Shown one piece after another: positions 8,725-17,443 of a DNA stretch of 64,000 bases (position 1 is the stretch's first letter; the number at the start of each line of letters is the position of its first letter). The position numbers and the translations under genes are program-made. Source of the stretch: Nostoc sp. FACHB-892 (GTDB lineage Bacteria; Cyanobacteriota; Cyanobacteriia; Cyanobacteriales; Nostocaceae). The stretch is from the NCBI RefSeq assembly GCF_014698795.1, contig NZ_JACJTR010000013.1, positions 62,001-126,000 of the forward strand. Reading direction: 5' to 3'. The notes beneath the pieces are model-generated. The model did not search any database and was not told the DNA's origin. It worked only from the letters and a program-made list of their open reading frames with translations.

Positions 8725-9465
8725 TTAGTTTGCAAATATGCGCCCCAAAAAAGTTACTATTTCAGACCAAGCTGCGGTGGTAGCACTAGAATCATAACGA
8801 TAACCGTCGTCGCGCATGAATGTATGTTCTGCTTCATACAAGAAAACTTGGTGAGGTATGTTAGCATTCTCAATTGCTTTTATTATGATTTGGCGATCGC
8901 TATCTGGTATATGAGGGTCAAGAGTACCAAACACCATTAGCATCTCGCCTTTGATTTCACTTACCCTCTGGATTGTATCGGCTACCTCTTTACCCAGTTT
9001 GCCACTGGGAATACCAGTCGGGTAACAGCAGATACAAGCCCGAATTTCGCTTTGAAATGCTGCGCGGAAAGCTAAATGTCCACCAATACAAAAGCCGAGA
9101 GTGCCTATTTTATTTGGAGAAACCGCACTCTCTGTTTTCAGAAATTCAATCACAGCAAGGCAATCGGCATCATAATCAGCTACCGAGGTTCGACGCGCAT
9201 CGTCATTTCCCCGCATCCTTCCAAGATCGTCTGGCTCAATTACTAAACCAACTGGCTCAATTCGGTGAAAAATTTCTGGCGCTGCTACTACATAGCCGTA
9301 TCCTGCTAAGTAGTTAGCTAGACGAATCATTGCATCACCTAACTGATAAATATCACTGTAGAAGACAATACCAGGGTATTTTCCTGCTGCTTTGGGAGCC
9401 GCTACATAAACACGCATTAAGCTGCCATCTACTCTTAATTCAACATTGCACTTAGTGATTTGCAC
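8725..9465 (-). CDS. Dienelactone hydrolase family protein
   Basis: A 246-residue alpha/beta hydrolase. The nucleophile elbow is GFCIGG near residue 124, using Cys as in dienelactone hydrolase. The acid is in FGTLDPHIP near 178 and the His in YEAEHTFMRDD near 212. The N-terminal AAPKAAGKYPGIVFYSDIYQL segment is typical of the cyanobacterial branch. The physiological substrate is not known; dienelactone is the historic one. It converges on the sugar-kinase gene with 26 bp between the stops. No signal peptide is seen, so it is cytoplasmic. Confidence 0.88.
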   Translation of the reverse strand: MQITKCNVELRVDGSLMRVYVAAPKAAGKYPGIVFYSDIYQLGDAMIRLANYLAGYGYVVAAPEIFHRIEPVGLVIEPDDLGRMRGNDDARRTSVADYDADCLAVIEFLKTESAVSPNKIGTLGFCIGGHLAFRAAFQSEIRACICCYPTGIPSGKLGKEVADTIQRVSEIKGEMLMVFGTLDPHIPDSDRQIIIKAIENANIPHQVFLYEAEHTFMRDDGYRYDSSATTAAWSEIVTFLGRIFAN

Positions 9466-9552
9466 TTTTTTGTCTCCGTGTTACGCTTGCTGTCATTAGC
9501 TTCTACACTGTAGCGCCGCAGCATCCGGTTACTTTCAACTTACAATTTGGGG

Positions 9553-9590
9553 TTCTTTTACCATCACTGCGATCGCTTAATATCCCCAGT
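9553..9590. repeat. Left copy of a 38-bp direct repeat flanking the McrBC-like module
   Basis: This 38-bp stretch matches 13580-13617 in the same orientation with two differences (at 9565 and 9584) and contains a GCGATCGC site. The two copies lie on either side of the two-gene restriction-like module, 4,027 bp apart. Confidence 0.85.
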
Positions 9591-9693
9591 TGTTAAGAAG
9601 CTTTCTGAGGTAAAAGTAATTTTTCCGAGGTATGAGCCTGCTTACGGTGCTGGTTTATTAGCGTTACAAAGGTTAGCGGGGGAAGCGAAATGA
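9586..9693 (+). pseudogene. 3' remnant of a second amino-sugar kinase gene
   Basis: Read in frame this segment gives SEVKVIFPRYEPAYGAGLL and then ALQRLAGEAK before a TGA at 9691-9693. Fifteen or more consecutive residues match the C terminus of the kinase at 7742-8698. There is no start or catalytic part, so it is the tail of a deleted duplicate or of a former neighbouring paralogue. It starts inside the left copy of the 38-bp repeat, suggesting that the deletion and the arrival of the adjacent module are linked. Confidence 0.8.
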
Positions 9694-9844
9694 GAAAGCG
9701 ATCGCATTTTAACAAAGAAACCAACCGCAGAGGCTCAGAGAACACAGAGAGGTTAAAAGTGCGATCACATTTCCAAACCAGTAAAGTAGTTGTATGTAGT
9801 GTAATATGTCACAATAATAATTTTAGTTATTGTTATTAGGCCAA

Positions 9845-11956
9845 ATGACAGAAGTTTTTGTAAATCCAGAATGCCCATTTTCATTAAAAAGTTTTGACCT
9901 TCTTACACAATTAAAAGAACATTCAACAAAAAAAGCTTTTTATTTAAGAAATGAAAAAGATTTCAAAAAATATATTGAACAACCATTTGAGCAGCTGTAC
10001 CAGCTTGTTATTGCTCAATTATCAGGTGAAATAATAAAATACATTAATACAGATACTCAGTTAGATAATGATTTAAGTGAGCCATTTTTTGAATACAATT
10101 TGTTTTCAAAAACAATGGAACTTCAATGGAATAATGCTCATTTTTTTATACGAATTATTCAATATGGTTTATGGGTTGGTTTATATATCCCTGAGAAAAG
10201 TTTAAGTAGAAAAAAATTTATTCAAAATGTACAACATAACACAATTCTCAAAGAAATACTACTCCAAAATATACGAATAGATGATAATTTTTCTCTTTTT
10301 TCTGAATCTAGTCAGCAGATTAGTAAAATTAATCGTTTAGCTGACTGGTTAAAAATTGTAGCTCGGCAAAAGACCGCTACTAAGTGTATTCAAGTTACTA
10401 AGTATATTGCATCTGATGAAATATTAAATTTTGAATATCAACAGCTAACTAATGAAATAAAACAGATGTTTGAAGGCATTTTCCCACTATTTTTGGCTGC
10501 AACGTGTGATGAACCAATTACAGCGATTGAAAAATATTTAGCTCAAATTAATATAGTTGCTCAATATTACTTTCTAGAAGGAGTGAATAAACATAAAGAA
10601 GGAAACTATCAAGATGCTATTGAAAAATTTGATCTAGCTTTAGAACAAGCTCCCAATTCAGCTAATGTTTATCGATATCGAGGAAAAGTAAAAGCTGAAT
10701 CGGGATATATTGACGATGCTATATCTGACTATAATTATTTACTACTTATTCAACCTAAAGATTACGCAGTTTACGATGAGCGAGGTCATATTTACTATAA
10801 ACTTGAAAATTATGATAAAGCCCTTGATGATTATAATCAATCTTTACATATTAATCCTAATTTCGCTTTAGCCTATTACCATCGAGGACTTACCTATTTA
10901 GAAATTAATAATCAACAAAAAGCTCTTGACGATTTATGCAGAGCTACAGAATTATTTTACAAGGAAAAAGACGTGGATAATTACGAAAAAGCGCAGCGTA
11001 TCCTTAAAACTATTTATCCAGACTATTCTGAACCTTTGTTTACAGAGATTAATCAAAATATCCGTTCTAAAGGTCTGCGTATTTCTGAAAGTATCTTGCG
11101 ACGCTACCACTTAGCTCTCAAAACGAGAAAATTTGTAATTATTTCAGGAACTAGCGGGACTGGAAAGACTTGGCTTACCAAAGCTTACGCTGAGGTAGTA
11201 GCGGCTGAATACCTTTTAGTTCCTGTAGCTCCTAATTGGACTACTAACGAAGATTTGCTCGGCTACTTCAATCCAATGGACAAAGAATACCATTACACTG
11301 CGTTTAGCCATTTTTTAGAAAAAGCAGCCCAAGAGTATGAGCAAGCTCAAACAGAAAAACGCACCCCCAAACCTTACCATTTAATCTTGGATGAGATGAA
11401 TTTAGCACGGGTAGAGTATTACTTTGCCAAGTTTCTCTCAGTTATGGAAGTTAGGATGCGTGAAGGACTAGCCCAAATTGAACTTGCATCCGAAAAACAA
11501 GTTTTGTTACCACCTAACCTTTATTTTATCGGCACAGTCAATGTAGACGAAACTACTCACAATTTTGCTGACAAAGTTTATGATAGAGCGCAAATGATAG
11601 AAATTGAGGTTTGCCGTAATGATTTATTTGAGCATTTGGGTGAAGTTGAGTATCGTGAAATTTTAATGGAAGTTTGGGATAATCTGCATCTAGTAACCCC
11701 ATTTGCTTTTCGTGTTTTAGATGAAATAAATAACTATGTGAATGAAGCTAAACTTTTGGATATATCTTGGGAAGAAGCTTTAGACGAACAGTTGTTACAG
11801 AAGATTCTGCCGAAATTAAAAGGTGCTGATGATAGGGTGGGAGAAGCCCTTAAGGCATTTGTTGATATTGCTGAAAATAAATTTAATCTAAGCCACGCTA
11901 AAGCTAGCAAAATGCTAAAAACATTTGAACAACATGGATTTACCTCCTACTTCTAA
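9845..11956 (+). CDS. McrB-like AAA+ NTPase with TPR repeats (type IV restriction-like)
   Basis: A 703-residue protein in three parts. Residues about 1-200 form an unrecognised domain with a faint resemblance to DUF2461 (FDLLTQLKEH, then AHFFIRIIQYGLWVGLYIP). Residues about 235-390 hold four tetratricopeptide repeats (EGNYQDAIEKFDLAL, ENYDKALDDYNQSL). Residues about 410-690 are an AAA+ domain of the McrB type: Walker A GTSGTGKT at 435-442, Walker B LILDEMN at 513-519, and FIGTVNVDETTHNFADKVYDRA-like sensor region. McrB proteins hydrolyse GTP and translocate DNA for the McrC nuclease. The end overlaps the next gene by 23 bp. The frame extends to a TTG at 9830, but ATG 9845 is preferred. Very AT-rich, lysine-rich N-terminal part compared with neighbours, which suggests transfer. 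Confidence 0.85.
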   Translation: MTEVFVNPECPFSLKSFDLLTQLKEHSTKKAFYLRNEKDFKKYIEQPFEQLYQLVIAQLSGEIIKYINTDTQLDNDLSEPFFEYNLFSKTMELQWNNAHFFIRIIQYGLWVGLYIPEKSLSRKKFIQNVQHNTILKEILLQNIRIDDNFSLFSESSQQISKINRLADWLKIVARQKTATKCIQVTKYIASDEILNFEYQQLTNEIKQMFEGIFPLFLAATCDEPITAIEKYLAQINIVAQYYFLEGVNKHKEGNYQDAIEKFDLALEQAPNSANVYRYRGKVKAESGYIDDAISDYNYLLLIQPKDYAVYDERGHIYYKLENYDKALDDYNQSLHINPNFALAYYHRGLTYLEINNQQKALDDLCRATELFYKEKDVDNYEKAQRILKTIYPDYSEPLFTEINQNIRSKGLRISESILRRYHLALKTRKFVIISGTSGTGKTWLTKAYAEVVAAEYLLVPVAPNWTTNEDLLGYFNPMDKEYHYTAFSHFLEKAAQEYEQAQTEKRTPKPYHLILDEMNLARVEYYFAKFLSVMEVRMREGLAQIELASEKQVLLPPNLYFIGTVNVDETTHNFADKVYDRAQMIEIEVCRNDLFEHLGEVEYREILMEVWDNLHLVTPFAFRVLDEINNYVNEAKLLDISWEEALDEQLLQKILPKLKGADDRVGEALKAFVDIAENKFNLSHAKASKMLKTFEQHGFTSYF

Positions 11957-13517
11957 ACTGAGTTTTCTTAGCCGCGAAGGCGAGATTATAGATGCTCCAA
12001 GTGAGTGGCAACCTGCTTGGCTGGAAGTTCATGTACCTCAAGAAAAATTACAACAAATACGGCTTTGGCTTCAAGATAAAAAACTCCCACTCTTAGTAAT
12101 GGATTTAAGTGGAAAGTTTCGAGTACTAGCTGAGTGGCCTCGCTCAAACCCTGGCTACTACCGACTGCGACTTGAGTATCAAAATGAGATTGAGGAACAG
12201 ATAATTGCGGTTTGTCCTCAGAAAATTAGTCGTGAAGCTTTTGCTCAGATGCTAGAGGATCTCGATTCTCGTCTGCCAACCTCAGTAGCGATAGGCTTAC
12301 AGCGTACCGGGGCTTTAGCTGGTCTGAAATTACCACAATTAGGCGAAACTACTTTAGCTCAGGAACTACTTCGCTTACGTCGGGCTATTAATGGCACAGG
12401 CAAAAGACCTGGACTGAGTGAGATTTTGAGTCAACTTGCTCGTAATCCTCATCAAATTCTCAAAACTAATGAAATTTGGGTTCGGCAAGATCAAGTCCGC
12501 AAACCTCCTCTTGGGAGTCTAGTTCAAGCTTTTTTTCGAGGGCATAACTTGGATGTGAGTGGAAGACCTATTCGCGTACCGGATGTCCGAGTTGAGCATA
12601 CTGTTGATGTTTATGAGAACCAATTGGTTAGGTTATTTTTCGAGCTTGTCAATCAGAGACTTAGACGAATTCAGCAAGCTGTTAAAGCTGACCCTAAAGG
12701 TAAGCCTTTGGAAGAGATTAAGTCTCTGTTTTACCAATTAAAAAAGGCTCGTCAACAAGCAGCTTTTCTGGATGAGGTGAGTCAGCCTAAATATTTGCCC
12801 AATCAAATTACGATGGTTTTGTTAAACCGTCCACTTTACCATGCTGCTTTGGAAGGCTATCTGGAATTTATCAGAAGTCCTGCTGTGCGTTTGAATGATT
12901 CAGACCTTGATGCACCTTTGGAGAATCTCTACAAACTTTACCAAATTTGGGGAACTTTGTGGATAATTGCAACGCTGCTGGAAGTAGCTATAGACAAAGG
13001 ATACGAAGTTGAAACCCAGTGTTTAGTTGCTAGGGATAAAACGGGAGTCTACGTTAGAATTTTACCCAATGGACAACCAGCATTAGTTTTAATTCACCCG
13101 CAACACAAGACAAAAATTAAGTTAATTCCTGAACGAAGCTATGGCAAAGATGGAGAACTGCAAAGCGCCAGCGTTACATTGCGGCCTGATATAGCAGTAG
13201 AGATCAAACTAGCTAATGGCTCTCAACAAGTTTATTTATTTGATCCCAAGTACAAACTTGAGAGTGAGCCACTGGAAAACACCAGCAACGAAGGAAAACC
13301 TAAAACTGCTGATATTCAGAAGATGCACACTTACCATCACGCTATCCAAAACAGAGAAGGTAGCCAAGTAGTTAATTATGCTGCGATTATTTACCCTGGT
13401 TCCTATGTATCTCATTCCAACGCTGAAATTGAGGCTCTTCCAGCTTATCCTGGGGCTGAAAGTATCCTACAGGAGCATCTACGTCGCGTGCTAAATAAAG
13501 CCCTCGAAGTTTCCTGA
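11934..13517 (+). CDS. McrC-like DUF2357 protein with PD-(D/E)XK nuclease
   Basis: A 527-residue protein. The first about 330 residues resemble DUF2357, the McrC-type N-terminal region (PAWLEVHVPQEKL; VRVEHTVDVYENQLVRLFFELV). The C-terminal region is a PD-(D/E)XK nuclease: LRPDIAVEIKL with Pro418-Asp419, then LFDPKYK with Asp437 and Lys439, followed by the helix ADIQKMHTYHHAI. It would be the nuclease partner of the McrB-like NTPase encoded immediately upstream; the ATG lies inside the end of that gene, implying translational coupling. No methyltransferase is nearby, as expected for type IV systems that cut modified nucleic acid. The target is unknown. Confidence 0.85.
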   Translation: MDLPPTSKLSFLSREGEIIDAPSEWQPAWLEVHVPQEKLQQIRLWLQDKKLPLLVMDLSGKFRVLAEWPRSNPGYYRLRLEYQNEIEEQIIAVCPQKISREAFAQMLEDLDSRLPTSVAIGLQRTGALAGLKLPQLGETTLAQELLRLRRAINGTGKRPGLSEILSQLARNPHQILKTNEIWVRQDQVRKPPLGSLVQAFFRGHNLDVSGRPIRVPDVRVEHTVDVYENQLVRLFFELVNQRLRRIQQAVKADPKGKPLEEIKSLFYQLKKARQQAAFLDEVSQPKYLPNQITMVLLNRPLYHAALEGYLEFIRSPAVRLNDSDLDAPLENLYKLYQIWGTLWIIATLLEVAIDKGYEVETQCLVARDKTGVYVRILPNGQPALVLIHPQHKTKIKLIPERSYGKDGELQSASVTLRPDIAVEIKLANGSQQVYLFDPKYKLESEPLENTSNEGKPKTADIQKMHTYHHAIQNREGSQVVNYAAIIYPGSYVSHSNAEIEALPAYPGAESILQEHLRRVLNKALEVS

Positions 13518-13872
13518 CAATGAACCATCTGGACTTCTGATGTCGGACTTCACGAATCCGGTAAATGGCATTCATGGCTTTCTTTTACCATTACTGCGAT
13601 CGCTTAATATGCCCAGTGAAAGTTTGTGCGATCGCCTTAATACACCCGTTACCTTAGCGACGGTAGGCTAGTTAAAACTCACACCAATAATTAATAAAGG
13701 GGACGGATGACATTCGCTTGCTGCGAAGCACCCATCCCCGAATAGCTGCCCAGATCATGAACCTGGAATCTATAGTCCGGTATCTAATAATCACAGTATC
13801 GGCCGAGATATGTAGATTGTCACTGGGATAGATACTGATTTACGAAATACCTACGAAAAGATTGTTACACAA
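13518..13872. other. Intergenic segment downstream of the McrBC-like module
   Basis: No gene is seen. It holds the right copy of the 38-bp repeat, two GCGATCGC sites, and a GC-rich stretch around 13700-13740 with weakly complementary GGGGACGGATG and CACCCATCCCC arms, possibly a terminator-like hairpin or a degenerate dispersed repeat. Confidence 0.6.
13580..13617. repeat. Right copy of the 38-bp direct repeat
   Basis: Partner of 9553-9590, 36 of 38 bases identical and in the same orientation. It begins 62 bp after the stop codon of the McrC-like gene. Confidence 0.85.
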
Positions 13873-15144
13873 TTAATCTTGTTCACCCTTAATTCCGCCT
13901 CCCATCGCCAACAGCGCCGTTCCATAAGCTGCTTCTGTGTACACTGACGCGACTACAGGAACCTGCAAATAACGCGCCCTAATCGCGGTCCAAGTTTCAT
14001 TTGCCGCGCCACCACCAGCAGTATAAACACGGCTCAACTTGTCTGCGCCCATTCGCTGTAATAATTCATACCCTCGCGCTTCTATGCGGGCAATACTTTC
14101 TAACAACCCATGCAAAAATTCCACTGGGTTATCTGGGCGTGGTGACAAACGTGGCGGTAAATTGGGATCGTTAATCGGAAAGCGATCGCCTGCCTTCAAT
14201 AACGGATAATAATCTAACTCGCTGGCTTTTGATACATCAATCTCCCGACTAAGGCTTTCTAACTCAGCATTTGTGAAAAATTGCTTTAGTACTGCACCTC
14301 CAGTATTAGAAGCACCACCAGTCAGCCACAAATCCCCCAGGCGATGGCTATAAATCCCATATCTGGCATCTTCTTGCCGGGTACGACTTAACAACTTTAG
14401 TACCAACGTTGAACCAAGGGAAGTCACGGCTTCACCAGGTAATTTTGCCCCACTGGCAAGAAAAGCCGCAATACTATCAGTTGTACCTGCACACACCAGA
14501 CAATCACGGCGGAAACCGAACTTATCCGCGATTTCAGGACGCAATTGGGCAATGGGAGTACCAGGAGGTAAAACTTTGGGTAGCTGAATCGGTATTTCTA
14601 GCTTTTCTAACCATTCTGGGTATTTCAACTCTTCTACGTCATAACCCAGCTTTAAAGCATTATGGTAATCGCTAATACCCAACTGTCCATGTAGGAGAAA
14701 CGCCAGCCAATCTGCTTGATGCAGGAAATATCTAGCTTGACTAAAAGAGGGTTGTTGCCTCATCCACAAAAGTTTGGCTAGGCTGGAGGTGGCACTCAAC
14801 ACGGTATGATTGGGGGGTACGATGCTCCTCAAATGCTCTAGCACCAATGATCCCCGCGCATCGTTGTACAGTAACGGTGCATCTGTTGGATTGCCAGCAG
14901 CATCGACCAGTAAGACGGTGGAAGAAGTACCATTAATTGCGATCGCTTTAATTTCTCGCCGCAATTGATCAGGTATTTGTTCCACCAGCATAAACAAAGC
15001 CTCCTGCCAAATTTTGGGCGTAACGGCGGCTGGTGAGTCCTGGAAGGGATATCGCACCTCAACCTGGATGGTAGTAGTTTCCTCGTCAATCACCACACCG
15101 CGTGCGCCAGAGGTGCCAAAGTCGATACCCAAATACAAATTCAT
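13873..15144 (-). CDS. FGGY-family sugar kinase, probably D-ribulose kinase
   Basis: A 423-residue ASKHA kinase. The N-terminal phosphate loop YLGIDFGTSGARGVVID is nearly the same as in the cyanobacterial/plant D-ribulose kinase group (Synechococcus SePSK, Arabidopsis XK-1). AINGTSSTVLLVD near residue 85, the catalytic-base region CAGTTDSIAAFLASGA near 210, and AGGGAANETWTAIRARYL near 395 complete the fold. D-ribulose kinase makes ribulose 5-phosphate, which can enter the Calvin cycle. The frame runs upstream to an ATG at 15171, but homologues start at MNLYLG, so ATG 15144 is chosen. Divergent from psaM. Confidence 0.85.
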   Translation of the reverse strand: MNLYLGIDFGTSGARGVVIDEETTTIQVEVRYPFQDSPAAVTPKIWQEALFMLVEQIPDQLRREIKAIAINGTSSTVLLVDAAGNPTDAPLLYNDARGSLVLEHLRSIVPPNHTVLSATSSLAKLLWMRQQPSFSQARYFLHQADWLAFLLHGQLGISDYHNALKLGYDVEELKYPEWLEKLEIPIQLPKVLPPGTPIAQLRPEIADKFGFRRDCLVCAGTTDSIAAFLASGAKLPGEAVTSLGSTLVLKLLSRTRQEDARYGIYSHRLGDLWLTGGASNTGGAVLKQFFTNAELESLSREIDVSKASELDYYPLLKAGDRFPINDPNLPPRLSPRPDNPVEFLHGLLESIARIEARGYELLQRMGADKLSRVYTAGGGAANETWTAIRARYLQVPVVASVYTEAAYGTALLAMGGGIKGEQD

Positions 15145-15208
15145 AGTTTTATGAATTTTTTTGATAAACAATCATTAAAAACTACTGACTAATAACTGCT
15201 TTTGTTGC

Positions 15209-15223
15209 ATCTTGTAACAAGAT
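15209..15223. promoter_or_regulatory. Perfect 15-bp palindrome between ribulose kinase and psaM
   Basis: ATCTTGT-A-ACAAGAT is a perfect inverted repeat with one central base. It lies in the divergent promoter region, 65 bp from the kinase start and 79 bp from psaM, a suitable position for an operator. The binding protein is unknown. Confidence 0.4.
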
Positions 15224-15301
15224 ATTCCACAATCTTGGCAAAACAAGGAAAAGTAGTAAACGAACTGTTCAAAATCTATTCAGGTTAGGAGGTTTTCAGC
15301 C

Positions 15302-15433
15302 ATGCCTATCTTAGATACTCTGTACATCGCTCAGGTGTCTTCCATCTCGGATACTCAAGTCTACATCGCTCTAGTTGTGGCGCTGATCCCAGGAGTTCTA
15401 GCTTGGCGATTAGCCACAGAACTTTACAAATAA
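15302..15433 (+). CDS. psaM: Photosystem I reaction-centre subunit XII, PsaM
   Basis: A 43-residue single-span membrane protein. The last 30 residues, ISDTQVYIALVVALIPGVLA and WRLATELYK, are clearly PsaM, a small subunit at the PSI monomer interface that helps trimer or tetramer formation. The usual protein is 30-31 residues and begins just before SDTQ. Here an in-frame ATG 13 codons earlier is preceded by a very good Shine-Dalgarno TAGGAGG (15286-15292, nine bases spacing), whereas no ATG exists at the usual place, so the N-terminal extension MPILDTLYIAQVSS is probably translated. Confidence 0.93.
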   Translation: MPILDTLYIAQVSSISDTQVYIALVVALIPGVLAWRLATELYK

Positions 15434-15685
15434 CGGTACGATGTGACACAGTTAAAAAGCTAATAATCCTGGCAGTACGGGGTGCAATTTCCAGACGCTT
15501 GTGGCTTTATGCCATAAGTTGCTAGAAAGCTAGCACTTACGTAAGCCAGGTTATTTTTTAACCAGTGCGACACTTGTAGCTATTTCATAAAAATGAAGTA
15601 ATATGACAGCTAAATCAAGCAGTAATTAGCGCCAGAGAGCTTTTACAGTGCTTCCCTTCACCAAGCGAGGTTATTTTTTAGCATC

Positions 15686-16096
15686 ATGAACGCGATTCAA
15701 CCCTCCAGACCACCGTTACAACCTATACAAAAACGCCGGGTCATTCCTCGACCAAAGCGGCATCTTCGTCAACGTTCTTACCAGGTGATGGCAGTGGAAA
15801 GCACAGCAAAAATAGCTGTTAATCTCGTCATTACAGCCGTTGCAGCATCTGCTTTAGCACAACTTTTGCCTTATCATTGGTCACAGCAAGGAAAGTTGCG
15901 AGAGATTAGTACTGAAGTCAAGTTGATGGAAGGACACGTCAATGGTTTGCAGACAGAATTTAGTCGTAACTTCGATCCTCAGCAAACTAAAACTATTATG
16001 CAACAACAGGGATACCGATTTGATCCCAGCCAGCGTCGCGTGGTGTTGATGAATCCAGATCGCCGAGAAGATGCACAAACAGACTTATCACCCTAA
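15686..16096 (+). CDS. Bitopic membrane protein of unknown function (FtsL/DivIC-like topology)
   Basis: A 136-residue protein. A proline- and arginine-rich cytoplasmic N terminus (PSRPPLQPIQKRRVIPRPK) precedes one membrane segment at about residues 42-62 (IAVNLVITAVAASALAQLL). A predicted helical stretch at about 68-100 follows (LREISTEVKLMEGHVNGLQTEF), then a basic tail. The short cytoplasmic head, single span and outer helical region resemble the FtsL/DivIC plan of cell-division proteins, but no family signature allows that name. It is a conserved-looking single gene between psaM and a TPR gene with its own promoter region. Confidence 0.7.
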   Translation: MNAIQPSRPPLQPIQKRRVIPRPKRHLRQRSYQVMAVESTAKIAVNLVITAVAASALAQLLPYHWSQQGKLREISTEVKLMEGHVNGLQTEFSRNFDPQQTKTIMQQQGYRFDPSQRRVVLMNPDRREDAQTDLSP

Positions 16097-16315
16097 GACA
16101 AATAGCGAATTTGGGATTATTTAAGTTTCTTATGATTCTGGCTACGTATACACTGGGTGTTAATTTATATTGTTGCTAATAAGTAATGGCTAATAGCTAA
16201 TTTTTGAATAACTATATAGTTATCATTTATTAGTCATTAACGATACAGGGTCACTAAACTCTAATTCAAAATTTAATAATTTATTTTGAATTTTGAATCT
16301 CACAGAAGGATTAAT

Positions 16316-17041
16316 CTACCAAATAGGACGCCCAGGAAATAACAAATCGTTTAGCCAATTTTCGATTTGTAAACGCAAGCGAGAACCAGTAACGTCCCTA
16401 GTTGTTTCGCTCGAAGGCAGTTGAGTGAGGGCGCGACGATAATCAGCGATCGCACAATTCCAGTCACCCCAAAGATGGTAAGTCCTGCCGCGTTCAGCCC
16501 AGATATGACCTTCTAGCTGACCGAAAAGCAGTGCTACCTCAAAATTCTCAATTGCCTCCTCATATTGCCCCAAATCACGCCAGGTAATGCCTCGGTTAAT
16601 CCACGCCCGGACATGGCGAGGATTAAAATCAATCGCTTGATCGTAGTCGACAAGTGCTGCTGCTAATTCTCCACAAGCTGCGTAGTAATTTGCCCGATTA
16701 TTATAAGCACTAGCCAAATAAGGATTAAGTTTGAGGGCGGTGTTATAGTCAGAAAGCGCTTTTTGCGTTTCGCCACTTTGGAAATAAATTAGCCCCCGGT
16801 TGTTGTAATTAACCGCATTATGGGGATGGCGGGAGATTAGTTGGCTTAAAAGTGCGATCGCCTCAGTATAGTTTCCTTGTTGAGCCAACCTCAAAGCACA
16901 AGAGCGTAAATAGCTATCTCCCAAAGTAGATGCGTCACCGTCATTTTTCCTACGTTCTTGGGCTTTATGTATAATATTTAGCGAAAAGTGATATTTGTTA
17001 CTTTGCTGGTCACCGTCAGCTAAGAATGAGTGAATATTCAT
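16316..17041 (-). CDS. Tetratricopeptide repeat protein
   Basis: A 241-residue protein made almost wholly of TPR units: GNYTEAIALLSQLI, SGETQKALSDYNTALKLNPYL, CGELAAALVDYDQAIDFNP, LGQYEEAIENFEVALLFG and WGDWNCAIADYRRALTQLP, five repeats from about residue 50 to 215. TPRs bind partner proteins. No signal peptide or catalytic domain is present, so its job is unknown. It stands alone on the minus strand. Confidence 0.9.
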   Translation of the reverse strand: MNIHSFLADGDQQSNKYHFSLNIIHKAQERRKNDGDASTLGDSYLRSCALRLAQQGNYTEAIALLSQLISRHPHNAVNYNNRGLIYFQSGETQKALSDYNTALKLNPYLASAYNNRANYYAACGELAAALVDYDQAIDFNPRHVRAWINRGITWRDLGQYEEAIENFEVALLFGQLEGHIWAERGRTYHLWGDWNCAIADYRRALTQLPSSETTRDVTGSRLRLQIENWLNDLLFPGRPIW

Positions 17042-17443
17042 CTTTTTCTACATTCAATCAGTGCTTTGTGGAATCAAATTCTAGTTTTTGCCTGTTGGTG
17101 GTTTTACCACTATGTCTATTTTTAAAGTATTTAGGCTTACCTAGAAGCCATCTCAAGAGAGAACTGTAACCTAGTAGGACAAGAGAAATCTATGCCCTAG
17201 ATAAACAAACAATTGATCCTCAAACCTAATCATGAATACTTCATCCCCAGGGTGAATTCCAGAAATAGCAGATATGAATCTCAAAGACTGGTCAAGTAGT
17301 GAGGGCTACAAATTGGTAGAATGCCAACAAGCCGTTCTTCTAGAGATGAGAAAGATGGTAAGGAGACAAGGGAGATAATGAGAATAACCATGCCCCATTC
17401 CCCAGTCTCTAGATTTAATTTTTAAGTTTTGAGAAATTTTCCG
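17042..17443. other. Intergenic region between divergent TPR and hypothetical genes
   Basis: About 400 bp with no coding sequence seen. It should hold the promoters of both flanking genes. A purine-rich stretch at about 17340-17385 resembles the purine repeats found elsewhere in the window. Confidence 0.6.

Noticed and set aside
13387..13575. Minus-strand gene at the end of the McrC-like gene
   Set aside because: It overlaps the PD-(D/E)XK gene antisense and has no recognisable content or start signal.
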